Assembly: GCF_016862375.1 (NCBI RefSeq)
Contig: NZ_BOMV01000063.1
Coordinates: 1 to 64,000, forward strand
Source of the DNA: Paractinoplanes rishiriensis
Lineage (GTDB): Bacteria; Actinomycetota; Actinomycetes; Mycobacteriales; Micromonosporaceae
Direction of reading: 5' to 3'
Length of the DNA: 64,000 bases
Below, piece by piece: positions 36,296 through 44,557 of this stretch. How positions within the stretch are numbered: position 1 is the stretch's first letter; each line of letters starts with the position of its first letter. The notes below the pieces were generated by a model. The model ran no database searches and was not told where the DNA came from. It saw only the letters and a program-made list of their open reading frames with translations. Made by a program: the position numbers and the translations under genes.

Positions 36296-36700
36296 TCAGC
36301 GCCGTTCCGGTCGCAGCAGACGGCCCTCGCCGCCGTGCACCGCCAGCGCGTAGAGCGCGATGAGGTCGAAGCTCACCGCCAGGATCGACCAGATCGGGAA
36401 GGCGGCCAGGAAGGACAGGTTGATCAGCGCGTTGGCGAAGGTGACGGCCATCGCCACCACCCTGGCCCAGGTGTAGCCGAACATCACGGCGTACCCGGAG
36501 CCGATCAGCAGGACGCCGAACGCGATCAGCGTCCAGCCCCACACCGAGTAGTCCACCGGCACCGGCAGCCCGTCGCGGGTGACCATGTAGAAGTCGTCGT
36601 CGAACAGCGCCACCAGGCCCTGGATCAGGCTGAGCAGGCCGCTCACGATCATCACGATGCCGACGAAGAGGATCCAGCCGACCCACTTGGTGAGTGCCAT
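36296..36700 (-). CDS. DUF7144 family membrane protein (paralogue 2 of 3)
   Basis: 134 aa, four membrane helices, with the same signature as its paralogue (ALFDDDFYMVTRDGLPVPVD; VWGWTLIAFGVLLIGSG). Located 9 nt after the DUF6069 gene and 5 nt before the next start. Function unknown. Confidence 0.85.
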   Translation of the reverse strand: MALTKWVGWILFVGIVMIVSGLLSLIQGLVALFDDDFYMVTRDGLPVPVDYSVWGWTLIAFGVLLIGSGYAVMFGYTWARVVAMAVTFANALINLSFLAAFPIWSILAVSFDLIALYALAVHGGEGRLLRPERR

Positions 36701-36709
36701 CCGAGCCCC

Positions 36710-37189
36710 CTACCGGTATTGCGGCTGGCCGGCCGCGGGTCGCAGTGCGCTGCGCGCCACCCCGGCGACCAGCGTGCCGATGGCCACGCCGAGCACCAGG
36801 TTGAGGCCGGCGGTGTAGAACCGGGAGGCCCGGTCGCCGTCGGTGACGAACGGCAGCAGCATCGCCACCACGGTCGCCAGGCCGATCACCCAGCCGAAGA
36901 AACGCATCGGTTTGGGCGTGGTGAGGATCAGCAACTGGATCAGACCGGTGGCCAGGATCGCCATGAACGCGGCGCCGAGTGCGTACCAGAAGGTGTCGGC
37001 GTCGCCCCAGACGCCGCGGCCCTTGGGCGCCAGGATCTCGACCCCGAACACGCCCCGGCCGACCAGCACGCCGGCGATCGCGATGAGCGCGGCGACCAGC
37101 GCGGTGGCCAGGCCGCCGGCCCACAGGCGGCCGCCGTTGAGGATGGGTGGCCGCGGCCTGGGGGGCCCGGCCCGGTACATGTCGCTCAT
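36710..37189 (-). CDS. DUF6069-like membrane protein
   Basis: 159 aa from the ATG at 37189; an in-frame ATG 13 codons upstream overlaps the regulon site and is less likely. Four membrane helices (LATALVAALIAIAGVLVG, FWYALGAAFMAILATGLIQL and two more), with a short polar N-terminus rich in Pro/Arg. No Shine-Dalgarno; the site 36 nt upstream and a AATGCT hexamer 7 nt before the ATG point to a leaderless message. First gene of a three-gene operon. Confidence 0.72.
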   Translation of the reverse strand: MSDMYRAGPPRPRPPILNGGRLWAGGLATALVAALIAIAGVLVGRGVFGVEILAPKGRGVWGDADTFWYALGAAFMAILATGLIQLLILTTPKPMRFFGWVIGLATVVAMLLPFVTDGDRASRFYTAGLNLVLGVAIGTLVAGVARSALRPAAGQPQYR

Positions 37190-37224
37190 GGTGCGAGCAT
37201 TCGCCGCGGGCCCGGACGCGTACC

Positions 37225-37241
37225 TCATCCGGCGTGGATGA
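37225..37241. promoter_or_regulatory. perfect inverted repeat TCATCC-N5-GGATGA (regulon site 11, divergent)
   Basis: Placed exactly midway between two divergent genes: 36 nt to the ATG at 37189 and 36 nt to the GTG at 37277. AATGCT (leftward) and GACGCT (rightward) both end 29 nt past the repeat. One site may drive both directions. Confidence 0.68.
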
Positions 37242-37276
37242 CCCGGCCCGCGGCCCCCGCGGGCGACGCTGGACGG

Positions 37277-37699
37277 GTGTCGAACGCGAAGAGAACCGAC
37301 GAGGTGACCGGCTGGGTGGCGTGGATCCTGTTCGGCGGGCTAATGCTGCTCCTGCTGGGCGGCGCGCATCTGGTGGTCGGCAGCCTCGCCCTGATCCGTC
37401 CCGAGGCGCTCGCCGGCAGCCGCGCCGACCTCCTGCTCGGGGTCGGGCTGTCCGCCCTCGGCTGGCTGCACCTGGTGCTCGGCGCGGCGCTCATGGTGGT
37501 CGGCGGCGCTCTGATCATGGGCCGGGTCTGGGCCCGCGGCGCCACGATCGGGCTGTGCGGCCTGGCCGTTCTGGTCAACTTCGGCTACGCCGCCGCCGCG
37601 CCGGTCTGGTCGGTCCTGGCCATCGGGTTCACCCTGGTGGTGCTGTACGCGACGGTGGCGCACGGCCGGGAGCTGACGGAGGCGTACCAGCACGGCTGA
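37277..37699 (+). CDS. DUF7144 family membrane protein (paralogue 3 of 3)
   Basis: 140 aa from the GTG at 37277, set by the spacing to the regulon site; there is no Shine-Dalgarno. Four membrane helices with the family pattern (TGWVAWILFGGLMLLLLGGA; LGWLHLVLGAALMVVGGALI), although the DDDYYMVTRDG signature is replaced by IRPEALAGSRADLLLG. The whole downstream part is overlapped by the 3' extension of the convergent YihY gene. Confidence 0.8.
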   Translation: MSNAKRTDEVTGWVAWILFGGLMLLLLGGAHLVVGSLALIRPEALAGSRADLLLGVGLSALGWLHLVLGAALMVVGGALIMGRVWARGATIGLCGLAVLVNFGYAAAAPVWSVLAIGFTLVVLYATVAHGRELTEAYQHG

Positions 37700-38512
37700 C
37701 AGCGCCGTCTCGCCGCGGATCAGCTGGCCGAGCAGTCCCTGGTCGCCGGCCAGCACCCAGCCGATCACCGCGGTGGCCAGCAGGCAGAACGACAGCACGT
37801 AGAGCCAGCTGATGTAGGTGAAGGCCAGCCCGATGGTGCCGTACCGGTCGTCGCTGCTGCGCAGCGCCCGCGGCAGATAGACCGCGCCGGCCGGGCGCAC
37901 CGCGAGCATGGTGAGGGCGTACGCGATCCCGCCCGGCAGCAGGCGCCGCACCGGCAGCGCCCCGCCGAGCAGCACCACCGGCAGCAGCGTGGCCAGCAGA
38001 CAGTCCGCGACGAACAGCAGCGCGGTGGCGCTCAGGTGCGGCAGCGGCATGGCGTCGCCCAGCACGCCGAGCAGCTTGCCGGCCACCACCGCGGCGCTGA
38101 GCAGCAGCACGGTGAGCAGCCAGCGGCCGGCCGCGGCCGGGCCGCCGGGCACCTTGCCGATCTCCCACACCGCGGCGTAGGCCCGGACCATGGCCCGGGC
38201 CAGCCCGGTCGCCGAGAACAGCACGATCAGCCCGCTCAGCACACCGAACGAGCTGATCCCCTGGTGGTCCAGCGCCTGGTCGAGCAGCCGCCGGGACGTG
38301 TCGGGCAGGTGCATCACGTCGGCCAGGCCACCGGTCCGCTGCGCGCCGAGCAGGCTGCCGAACATGATCAGCAACGGGAAGATCGACGTGAACGCCTGCG
38401 CGGCCAGGGTCATCGCCCGGTCGAAGATCTGCACCCGTAGCGCGCCGCCCATGCAGCGCAACAGCAGCCGGCCGAACCAGGTGGCCGGGTTCACCACCGC
38501 CGCGCCGAGCAT
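37340..38512 (-). CDS. YihY/UPF0761 family membrane protein with read-through tail
   Basis: 390 aa as read. Residues 1 to about 270 are a normal YihY protein: LAAQAFTSIFPLLIMFGSLL, VWEIGKVPGGPAAAGRW and SDDRYGTIGLAFTYISWLYV. After ETALSAVL there is no stop; the frame runs on for about 120 residues of Gln/His/Asp/Pro-rich sequence antisense to the DUF7144 gene. A family member should end near 37700, so an ancestral stop was probably lost. The ATG is 6 nt after the LAL regulator stop, in one operon. Confidence 0.78.
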   Translation of the reverse strand: MLGAAVVNPATWFGRLLLRCMGGALRVQIFDRAMTLAAQAFTSIFPLLIMFGSLLGAQRTGGLADVMHLPDTSRRLLDQALDHQGISSFGVLSGLIVLFSATGLARAMVRAYAAVWEIGKVPGGPAAAGRWLLTVLLLSAAVVAGKLLGVLGDAMPLPHLSATALLFVADCLLATLLPVVLLGGALPVRRLLPGGIAYALTMLAVRPAGAVYLPRALRSSDDRYGTIGLAFTYISWLYVLSFCLLATAVIGWVLAGDQGLLGQLIRGETALSAVLVRLRQLPAVRHRRVQHHQGEPDGQDRPDRRGGGVAEVDQNGQAAQPDRGAAGPDPAHDQSAADHHERRAEHQVQPAEGGQPDPEQEVGAAAGERLGTDQGEAADHQMRAAQQEQH

Positions 38513-38518
38513 GGCGGG

Positions 38519-41197
38519 TCAGAGGAGGCCGAGCGAGCGGGCGCGCCGGACGGCCTCGTTGCGGCGGGACGCGCTGAGCTTGCGCAGGATGCTCCGCACG
38601 TGGGTCTTGACCGTGTTGACCGACACGTACAGCGAGGCCGCGATCTCCTCGGTCGGCAGCATGGCGGCCATGCCCTGGAGCACCTCGGTCTCACGCTTGC
38701 TGAGCGCCTCGAAGACCAGGATCGTGTCGGGGTCGGTGCGCGCCCGGTCGGCCGGCGCCGAGCCCTGGAGCTGGCGGTATTGAGCGGCGAGTTCGTCGTC
38801 GTCGCGCAGCACCCGGCGCAGCTCGGCCCAGACCTGCTGGACCGCGCGGCGCTGCGACTCCGGCATGGCCGTGCGCAGCGCGTGCCGCAGCGCCGCCCGG
38901 GCGTCGTCGACGTCGCCGACCCGGGCCGCCACGGTGGCCAGCACCAGCCAGGCCTCCAGGTTGACCGGGCTGGCCACCCCCGCCGCCCCGGCCACCGGCA
39001 TGGCCAGCAGGCGGGCCGCGGCCGGGTCGCCGGCGGCCACCAGGGCCGCGGCCCGCACCACCGAGGCGTCCTGGGCGTCCGGGTCGGCCAGTTTGCCGAG
39101 CACGGTCATCGCCGGCTCGGGGCGGCCCATCACGATCAGCAGCCGGGCCTGGGCCAGCGTCAGTTGCCGGACCAGCCAGGCCGGGGCGGGCAGCCCGCCC
39201 GGTGCCGGTGCCGAGTCGTCCAGCGCCACCAGCGCGCTGCGCAGCTCGCCGCGGGCCTGCAACCGGCGGGACCGGATCAGCGCGAACGCGGCGTGGATCA
39301 TGCCGTCGGCAGGCCGGATCCGGCGCGGGTCGGCGGCCCGCAGGTGCCGCCCGGCGGTGTCGATGTCGTAGCGCTCCATGGCCACCCAGGCCAGCGCCAG
39401 CTCGGCGCCGACCGGCCGGCTAGCCGGCTCGAGACCGCACCGGTCGGCCAGGTCGGTCGCCTGGTCGGCGAGCCGCTCGGCGTGCCGCAGCCGGCCCCGG
39501 TGTGCCTCGATGAGGGCGAGATGGGCGAGAGCGTCGATGCGCACCCGTTCGCAGCCCGGGGTGGCCGCGTTGGCGGTCTCGGTCAGCGTGACGGCGGCCG
39601 CGTCGACCTCGCCGGTGCGGCTCTGCACGTCGCCCTTGGCGCCGAGCACCAGCACCCGCAGTTCCTGGTGCCGGTCCAGCCGGTCGGCCGGCACCTGGGC
39701 GAGCAGTTCCTCAGCGGCCGCGGCGGAGTGCAGGACGCCGGCGCCGTCGTCGCGCAGCCGGGCCAGCACCACGCCGGTCACCAGCTGCGCGACGGCGAGG
39801 CTCGGCCGGTAGTCCGCGTCGCTGCCGAGCATCAGTTGGTCGGCGCGATCGAGGTGCCGGGCGCAGGCCGCGGCGTCCCGGGTGGACAGCGCCAGTGCGG
39901 CGGCCACCACGGCGGTCTCGGCGCTGCCGGCCTCGTCCGGCAGGCCGGTGAACAGCTCGCCGAGCCGGCCGGCCGGTCCGTCCAGCAGCAGCCGGCCGAC
40001 CGCGTAGTCCTCGACCACGACCGTGGCGGCCAGGTGCCAGTCCGCGGCGGCGACCGCGTGGCCGACGGCCTCCACGGTCTGCCGGGCCGCCGCGAACCAG
40101 CCCGCCGCCCGGCGGTGCAGCTCGGGGATGCGGTCGCGGGCCTCGCGCACCAGCTGTGCCTGGAGCAGCTCGGCGAACAACCGGTGGCAGCGGTACGCGG
40201 CCGGGCTGTCGCCGACCGGCTGGACGAAGGCGTTCTGCCGGCAGAGCGCGGCCAGCAGCCAGTGCGAGTCGCCCCGGCCGGTCACCGCCTCGGCCAGGTC
40301 GGGGGTGAACGTGTCGAGGATGCTGGTCTCCAGCAGGAAGGTGCGTACGTGCGGCGGCTGGATCCGCAGGACCTCGTCCACGAAGTACTCGGCGATGGTC
40401 GCCTCGGTGCCGGTGATGGTGGCCACCATCGTCTCGGCGTCGCCGCGTTCCTCCAAAGCCATGGCGAACAGCCGCAGCCCGGCGGCCCAGCCCTCGGTGT
40501 GCTGGAGCAGCGAGGCCAGCGCGTCCCGGCTCAGCGTCACGCGGTGCAGCGTGAGCAGCTCGGCCGTCTCGTCGGAGGTGAACGCGAGGTCTTGGCTGCG
40601 CACTTCCTCGAGCCGGCCGGCCAGCCGGTAGCGGTGCAGCGGCATCGGCGGGTCCCAGCGGCCGACCAGCACCAGCCGCAGCATCTGGGCGGCGTGCCGC
40701 AGTACGAACTCCAGGTCGGTGGCCCACTGCTGGCCGGACAGGTTGGACACCCCGTCGAGGACCAGCACCACCGGCGCCGGCTGCTCGGACAGCGCGGCCG
40801 CCAGCCGGACCAGGAAGGACCGGTCCACACTGGTCGCGGTGGCCGGGGCGGCCAGTGACGGCGACACCGCCACCCCGGCCCGGCGCAGCGTCTCGAGGAC
40901 GTACGCCCAGAACGAGTCCGCCTGCCGGTCCTCCTCCTCGAGTGTGATCCAGGCGATCGGGTAGCCGGGCGCGCCGGTGCCCGCCCACGCGGACACCAGC
41001 TGGGTCTTGCCGCTGCCGGCCGGGCCCACCACCAGGGTCACCGGCTCGCGCACGCCGCGGGCCAGCCGCTCGGCCAGCCGGGGGCGGGCGACCAGGAACC
41101 GTGGTGGCTCCGGTACCGCGAATTTGGATTGCAGCAACGGGTCACTCCCGGTCGTCCGTGAGGTCAACGGTGCCGGGACGACGAGCTCAGCAGTCAC
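38519..41197 (-). CDS. LAL (MalT-type) LuxR family regulator 2
   Basis: 892 aa from the GTG at 41197, with GGAGGAG upstream. N-terminal STAND ATPase with Walker A GPAGSGKT (58-65) and Walker B PVVLVLDGVSNL; a long TPR-like helical middle; and a C-terminal LuxR HTH (LSKRETEVLQGMAAMLPTEE, SLYVSVNTVKTHVRSILRKL). A likely ATP- and ligand-dependent transcription activator. A variant regulon site lies 69 nt upstream, suggesting that it is a member, and possibly the driver, of the regulon. Co-transcribed with YihY. Confidence 0.92.
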   Translation of the reverse strand: MTAELVVPAPLTSRTTGSDPLLQSKFAVPEPPRFLVARPRLAERLARGVREPVTLVVGPAGSGKTQLVSAWAGTGAPGYPIAWITLEEEDRQADSFWAYVLETLRRAGVAVSPSLAAPATATSVDRSFLVRLAAALSEQPAPVVLVLDGVSNLSGQQWATDLEFVLRHAAQMLRLVLVGRWDPPMPLHRYRLAGRLEEVRSQDLAFTSDETAELLTLHRVTLSRDALASLLQHTEGWAAGLRLFAMALEERGDAETMVATITGTEATIAEYFVDEVLRIQPPHVRTFLLETSILDTFTPDLAEAVTGRGDSHWLLAALCRQNAFVQPVGDSPAAYRCHRLFAELLQAQLVREARDRIPELHRRAAGWFAAARQTVEAVGHAVAAADWHLAATVVVEDYAVGRLLLDGPAGRLGELFTGLPDEAGSAETAVVAAALALSTRDAAACARHLDRADQLMLGSDADYRPSLAVAQLVTGVVLARLRDDGAGVLHSAAAAEELLAQVPADRLDRHQELRVLVLGAKGDVQSRTGEVDAAAVTLTETANAATPGCERVRIDALAHLALIEAHRGRLRHAERLADQATDLADRCGLEPASRPVGAELALAWVAMERYDIDTAGRHLRAADPRRIRPADGMIHAAFALIRSRRLQARGELRSALVALDDSAPAPGGLPAPAWLVRQLTLAQARLLIVMGRPEPAMTVLGKLADPDAQDASVVRAAALVAAGDPAAARLLAMPVAGAAGVASPVNLEAWLVLATVAARVGDVDDARAALRHALRTAMPESQRRAVQQVWAELRRVLRDDDELAAQYRQLQGSAPADRARTDPDTILVFEALSKRETEVLQGMAAMLPTEEIAASLYVSVNTVKTHVRSILRKLSASRRNEAVRRARSLGLL

Positions 41198-41265
41198 AGT
41201 GCTCCTCCGCAGGCATCGATGGCAGACGACTGGATCATCGTTGACCGTGGGACGGGGATCCCGCA

Positions 41266-41282
41266 TCGTCCGAATCGGATTA
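41266..41282 (-). promoter_or_regulatory. variant inverted repeat TCGTCC-N5-GGATTA (regulon site 12)
   Basis: Two mismatches; 69 nt before the GTG of LAL regulator 2. AACGAT ends 29 nt past the repeat in the correct direction. Confidence 0.38.
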
Positions 41283-41302
41283 AGCGCCGAGTAACTCTCT
41301 CG

Positions 41303-42364
41303 TTACAGGAAGACACCTGCACGACGCGGAACGGCGCAATTTGCTAGAAAACCGATGAATCCCTCGACCGTTCCATACCGGACCCAGGCCCGGCGTTGCC
41401 GGGCGGCGCCGGTGCCGAGCCTGCGCAGCCGCTCCCATCCGGCGCCGGCGTCGTCGGTGTAGCGCCCGGCCTGGCGCATGAGCCGGGCCACGGCGCCGGT
41501 GCCCCCGTGCACCCGCAACTCGCCGTGCGCGGCGGTCGTCAGCTGCTGGTCCACCAGGTCGGTGGGGATCGGCGCGCTGCTGAGGTTGCGCCGGGCGTCC
41601 GAGATCAGGCCGGTGACCAGTCCGCGCACCACCTCGGCGAAGAAGACGGTGTCGTCCACGGTCAGTCCGGTGTCGGCCACCCGGACCTCCACGGTGGCCG
41701 GCTCGCCGGGGGCGAGCCGGGCCAGGAAATAGACGCCGGCCTCGTCGAGCGCCGAGCCCGAGTCGATCAGCGACTGCACCACCTCGTCGTAGGCGGCGGC
41801 GCCGCGCCACGCGCCCGGCGGCTGGAACGTGGGCCACCGCTGCTGCAGGTAGTGCCGGTAGCTCGCCCAGCCGGTGTCCCGGCCGCCGGCGTACGGCGAG
41901 TTGACCGACAGCGCGAGCAGCGCCGGCAGCCAGGGCCGGATCCGGGCCAGCACCTCGACCGCCAGGTCCCGGCTCGGCACCTCGACGAACACCCGGCAGG
42001 CGCAGGTGGCGCCGCCCGGCACCGCCTCCGGGAACCGGCCCGCGATGGCGCGGTACCGGGTCTCGTCGGTGACCGCGGCCAGCGGCCCGGCCGCGAACGG
42101 CGGAACGCCGGCCGGTACCAGGCAGGCGCCGGCCCGGCGGGCCGCGTCGGCGGCCAGCCGGCGCAGGCCGGACAGGTCGTCGCGCAGCTCGTCCAGCCCG
42201 CCGCACCACGGCGTGGCGGTGGCCAGCTGGTAGGCCAGGAACGCGGCCCGGATGTTGTCCTCGGCACGGGTGAGCCGGGACACGAACGGCGCCGACGGCA
42301 CGACGGCCCCGTCCGGCCCCAACAGCAGGAACTCTTCTTCGACCCGGAACGCAAGTACGCCCAT
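41303..42364 (-). CDS. YbdK-like carboxylate-amine ligase (GCS2 family)
   Basis: 353 aa. The start FRVEEEFLLLGPDG is the glutamate-cysteine-ligase type 2 ATP/Mg block; CACRVFVEVPSRDLAVEVLA and NSPYAGGRDTGWASYRHYL follow as in YbdK. It should couple ATP hydrolysis to a carboxylate-amine bond, possibly gamma-glutamyl transfer to an amine or thiol. Actinomycetes use mycothiol rather than glutathione, so true glutathione synthesis is unlikely. Leaderless geometry with a site 38 nt upstream. Confidence 0.85.
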   Translation of the reverse strand: MGVLAFRVEEEFLLLGPDGAVVPSAPFVSRLTRAEDNIRAAFLAYQLATATPWCGGLDELRDDLSGLRRLAADAARRAGACLVPAGVPPFAAGPLAAVTDETRYRAIAGRFPEAVPGGATCACRVFVEVPSRDLAVEVLARIRPWLPALLALSVNSPYAGGRDTGWASYRHYLQQRWPTFQPPGAWRGAAAYDEVVQSLIDSGSALDEAGVYFLARLAPGEPATVEVRVADTGLTVDDTVFFAEVVRGLVTGLISDARRNLSSAPIPTDLVDQQLTTAAHGELRVHGGTGAVARLMRQAGRYTDDAGAGWERLRRLGTGAARQRRAWVRYGTVEGFIGFLANCAVPRRAGVFL

Positions 42365-42401
42365 GGGAAGGCAGCTTGCGGGAGCGGGTGATCATCCCGC
42401 C

Positions 42402-42418
42402 TCATCCGCTCGGGGTGA
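42402..42418 (-). promoter_or_regulatory. inverted repeat TCATCC-N5-GGGTGA (regulon site 13)
   Basis: 38 nt before the ATG at 42364. CAAGCT ends 29 nt past the repeat, on the YbdK side. Confidence 0.55.
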
Positions 42419-42426
42419 TCGAACGA

Positions 42427-42897
42427 TTACCGTCCGTCAATCTCTCGATGCAGGACGCGGGCGGTCAGCCGGTCCACGGCCGAGTCGCCGGCTGCGGCGC
42501 CGGTGCGGATCCGGCCCACCAACTCGTCCACCATGGTGTCGCGCTGCCCCCGGACCAGCGCCTGGATCCGGTCCGGTTCGCGTTCGAGCAGCTCCAGCAC
42601 GTCGTCCAGGATGCCCCGGACGACCGGCCGGAGCACCCGGTCGAGCTGCGCGTCCACCACCCGGTCGACGATCGCCGAGGTGGCCAGCGCGGTGATCGCG
42701 GCGTCCACCGCGGCGGCGCCGCGCCGGCGGGCGGCCAGCGACCCGGCCGCGCCCCGCTCCGCCACCTCGGCCAGCCGCTGCTGGAGGGCCGCGGTGCCGG
42801 TCAGGTGCCGGGCGCCGGTGAGCAGCAGTTCCCCGGCGTCGCCGATCTCGAGCGCCGTGCCGACCACGAGGTCGCGCAGGCGGATCCAGGGGTTCAC
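42427..42897 (-). CDS. unrecognised soluble helical protein
   Basis: 156 aa from the GTG at 42897, which overlaps the stop of the DUF6325 gene (GTGA). No membrane segment; long amphipathic helices, Ala/Arg/Leu-rich (LQQRLAEVAERGAAGSLAAR; VVDAQLDRVLRPVVRGILDD). No family assigned. It is coupled to the DUF6325 gene, so probably acts with it. Confidence 0.65.
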   Translation of the reverse strand: MNPWIRLRDLVVGTALEIGDAGELLLTGARHLTGTAALQQRLAEVAERGAAGSLAARRRGAAAVDAAITALATSAIVDRVVDAQLDRVLRPVVRGILDDVLELLEREPDRIQALVRGQRDTMVDELVGRIRTGAAAGDSAVDRLTARVLHREIDGR

Positions 42898-43439
42898 GGC
42901 GCCGTCGCCGACGCGCGCTCCAGCCCGTCGAGCATCTCGGCCTCCTGCGCGGTCACCAGGCCGATGGCGACGAGGTCGAGCGGGCTCACGAACGCGTCGG
43001 CGAGCCGGAACCCGCCGGCCCGGGCGATCGCGTCGCGCAGCGGCACCGCCCAGTGGTGCTCGATCAGCAGCAGCGCCGCGGCGCTGTCGTCGGGGATGGT
43101 GGCGATCACGTCCCAGGCCTGCTCGTCGTCGAAGATCTGGACGCCGTCGGCGGCCGCCTCGGCGCCCAGCGCCGCGCCCGCCTCCAGCCCCTCCTCGCCG
43201 TCGATGCCGAGGCCGATCAGGGCGCCGACCTTGCTGCCCAGCTCGATGGCCTCCTCGGTGGACAGGTTGCTGAGGTGTTCGACCTCGACCTCGCCCTTGG
43301 CGTCCTTGTAGACGGCCAGCGCGTCGATCACCCGGACTGCGTCGCTCTGCCGCAGGCGCTCCAACTCGGCGATGACCTCGCCGTGGAAGTCGGGGTGCCG
43401 GAAGCCCAGCACGATGAGCTGGACCGGACCGATGGACAT
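42894..43439 (-). CDS. DUF6325/DUF1269-like protein (paralogue 3 of 3)
   Basis: 181 aa. The opening MSIGPVQLIVLGFRHPDFHG matches the other two DUF6325 proteins, and EVEVEHLSNLSTEEAIELGS begins an insert with a Gly/Ala-rich hairpin (KVGALIGLGIDGEEGLEAGA) as in DUF1269. AGGGAG precedes the ATG. First gene of a two-gene operon, divergent from Rv1733c, sharing the site between them. Confidence 0.8.
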   Translation of the reverse strand: MSIGPVQLIVLGFRHPDFHGEVIAELERLRQSDAVRVIDALAVYKDAKGEVEVEHLSNLSTEEAIELGSKVGALIGLGIDGEEGLEAGAALGAEAAADGVQIFDDEQAWDVIATIPDDSAAALLLIEHHWAVPLRDAIARAGGFRLADAFVSPLDLVAIGLVTAQEAEMLDGLERASATAP

Positions 43440-43495
43440 GACTTGCTCCCTTCGCCGATGCCTCGCAGCGTCCCGTTTTCGCAGGTGTGGTCACC

Positions 43496-43512
43496 TCATC
43501 CGGGCCGGATGA
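43496..43512. promoter_or_regulatory. perfect inverted repeat TCATCC-N5-GGATGA (regulon site 14, divergent)
   Basis: Between divergent genes: 57 nt to the DUF6325 ATG (which has a Shine-Dalgarno) and 35 nt to the Rv1733c ATG (which has none). GACGCT ends 29 nt past the repeat leftward and 28 nt rightward. Confidence 0.68.
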
Positions 43513-43546
43513 CGTGATCGGCGCCAAGGTCGGCGACGCTCGTGAC

Positions 43547-44089
43547 ATGCGGCGTCTACTACGCCGGCTGGGCTGGCACCGCAATCCGCTGCGGCGCGGC
43601 ACCGACCGGTTCGAGGGCTGGCTCAACTTCGTTCTGATCATGCTGTTGCTGGCCGGCGGCACGGGGTTGTCCGTGGCCGTGGCCGGTTCGACGTACCGCA
43701 GCCAGGCCCGTCAGGTGGCCTGGGAACGGGCGCACCGGCACCAGGTGTGGGCGATGCTGATGGAGAAGCCGGCCGGGCCGACGGCCTCGGCCCGGTGGAC
43801 CGGTCCGGACCAGGTGGCGCGCACCGGCCGGATACCCGCGGGGCCGGGCGACACGGCCGGCACCTGGCTGCAGGTCTGGGTCGACGACCGGGGTGGCCTG
43901 ACCGGGCCGCCGTCCCGCCGCCGGCCGGCCGCCGACGCGTTCCAGGCCGCGGTCGCCTCGGTGCTGGCCCTCGCGGCCGCGCTGCTGGCGGTGGGGATGG
44001 CCGGCCGCCGGTTGCTCGACCGGCGCCGGCTGCGGGCCTGGCAGTCGGAGTGGATGGAGGTCGGTCCCCGGTGGAGCCGCTACCGGTGA
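43547..44089 (+). CDS. Rv1733c family membrane protein
   Basis: 180 aa from the ATG at 43547. RNPLRRGTDRFEGWLNFVLI, then the first membrane helix, an extracytoplasmic loop with WERAHRHQVWAMLM and TWLQVWVDDRGGLTGPPSRR, then a second membrane helix (ASVLALAAALLAVGMAG). The mycobacterial member is induced by DosR under hypoxia; biochemistry unknown. Predicted to be leaderless. Confidence 0.85.
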   Translation: MRRLLRRLGWHRNPLRRGTDRFEGWLNFVLIMLLLAGGTGLSVAVAGSTYRSQARQVAWERAHRHQVWAMLMEKPAGPTASARWTGPDQVARTGRIPAGPGDTAGTWLQVWVDDRGGLTGPPSRRRPAADAFQAAVASVLALAAALLAVGMAGRRLLDRRRLRAWQSEWMEVGPRWSRYR

Positions 44090-44097
44090 GGTGACAC

Positions 44098-44129
44098 GCG
44101 AAACCGGCGGGCCGCGGCCCGCCGGTTTC
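44098..44129. terminator. bidirectional hairpin terminator
   Basis: Perfect 15-bp stem (CGAAACCGGCGGGCC with its complement) with a 2-nt turn, between convergent genes: 8 nt after the Rv1733c stop and 15 nt after the stop of the minus-strand gene. Confidence 0.8.
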
Positions 44130-44143
44130 GTCAGTGCCGGCCG

Positions 44144-44557
44144 TCAGGCCAGTTTGAGGGTGTCCACCGCGGTCTGGAACTGGGTGAGCTTCTCCGGGCA
44201 GTACACCTTGATGATGAGCAGTTCGGCCTGCACCACCTTGTTGTCGGCGATCACCGGGCGCTGGCCGGGACCGGCCGCGCCGTTGGTGATCCGGCCGTAG
44301 AGCAGGCCCTTGGTCAGCGCCTCGCTGGTGTCCGCGCACACCGCGCCGCCGTCGTCACCGAGCACGCGGTAGATCTGCTCCATCGGCGGCACCCGGATGC
44401 CGGCCGAGGAGAGTTCGGCGGAGAGCTCGGCGGCCTTCTCCTTGGCCACCTCGGTCTCCTTGTTGGTGTTGTAGATCATCACCAGGCCGATCGTCATCAG
44501 CAGGAAGAAGGCGCCCAGGACCCAGTAGGTCACCTGGCGTTCGCGTTGCGTGCTCAC
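44144..44557 (-). CDS. single-span membrane protein coupled to the antiporter
   Basis: 137 aa from the GTG at 44557, overlapping the antiporter stop (GTGA), with GAGGAGGGGG upstream. A membrane helix (YWVLGAFFLLMTIGLVMIYN) and a short coiled coil (KETEVAKEKAAELSAELSSA) precede a compact extracytoplasmic domain with two cysteines. No family recognised. The tight coupling suggests an accessory subunit of the transporter. Confidence 0.7.
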   Translation of the reverse strand: MSTQRERQVTYWVLGAFFLLMTIGLVMIYNTNKETEVAKEKAAELSAELSSAGIRVPPMEQIYRVLGDDGGAVCADTSEALTKGLLYGRITNGAAGPGQRPVIADNKVVQAELLIIKVYCPEKLTQFQTAVDTLKLA

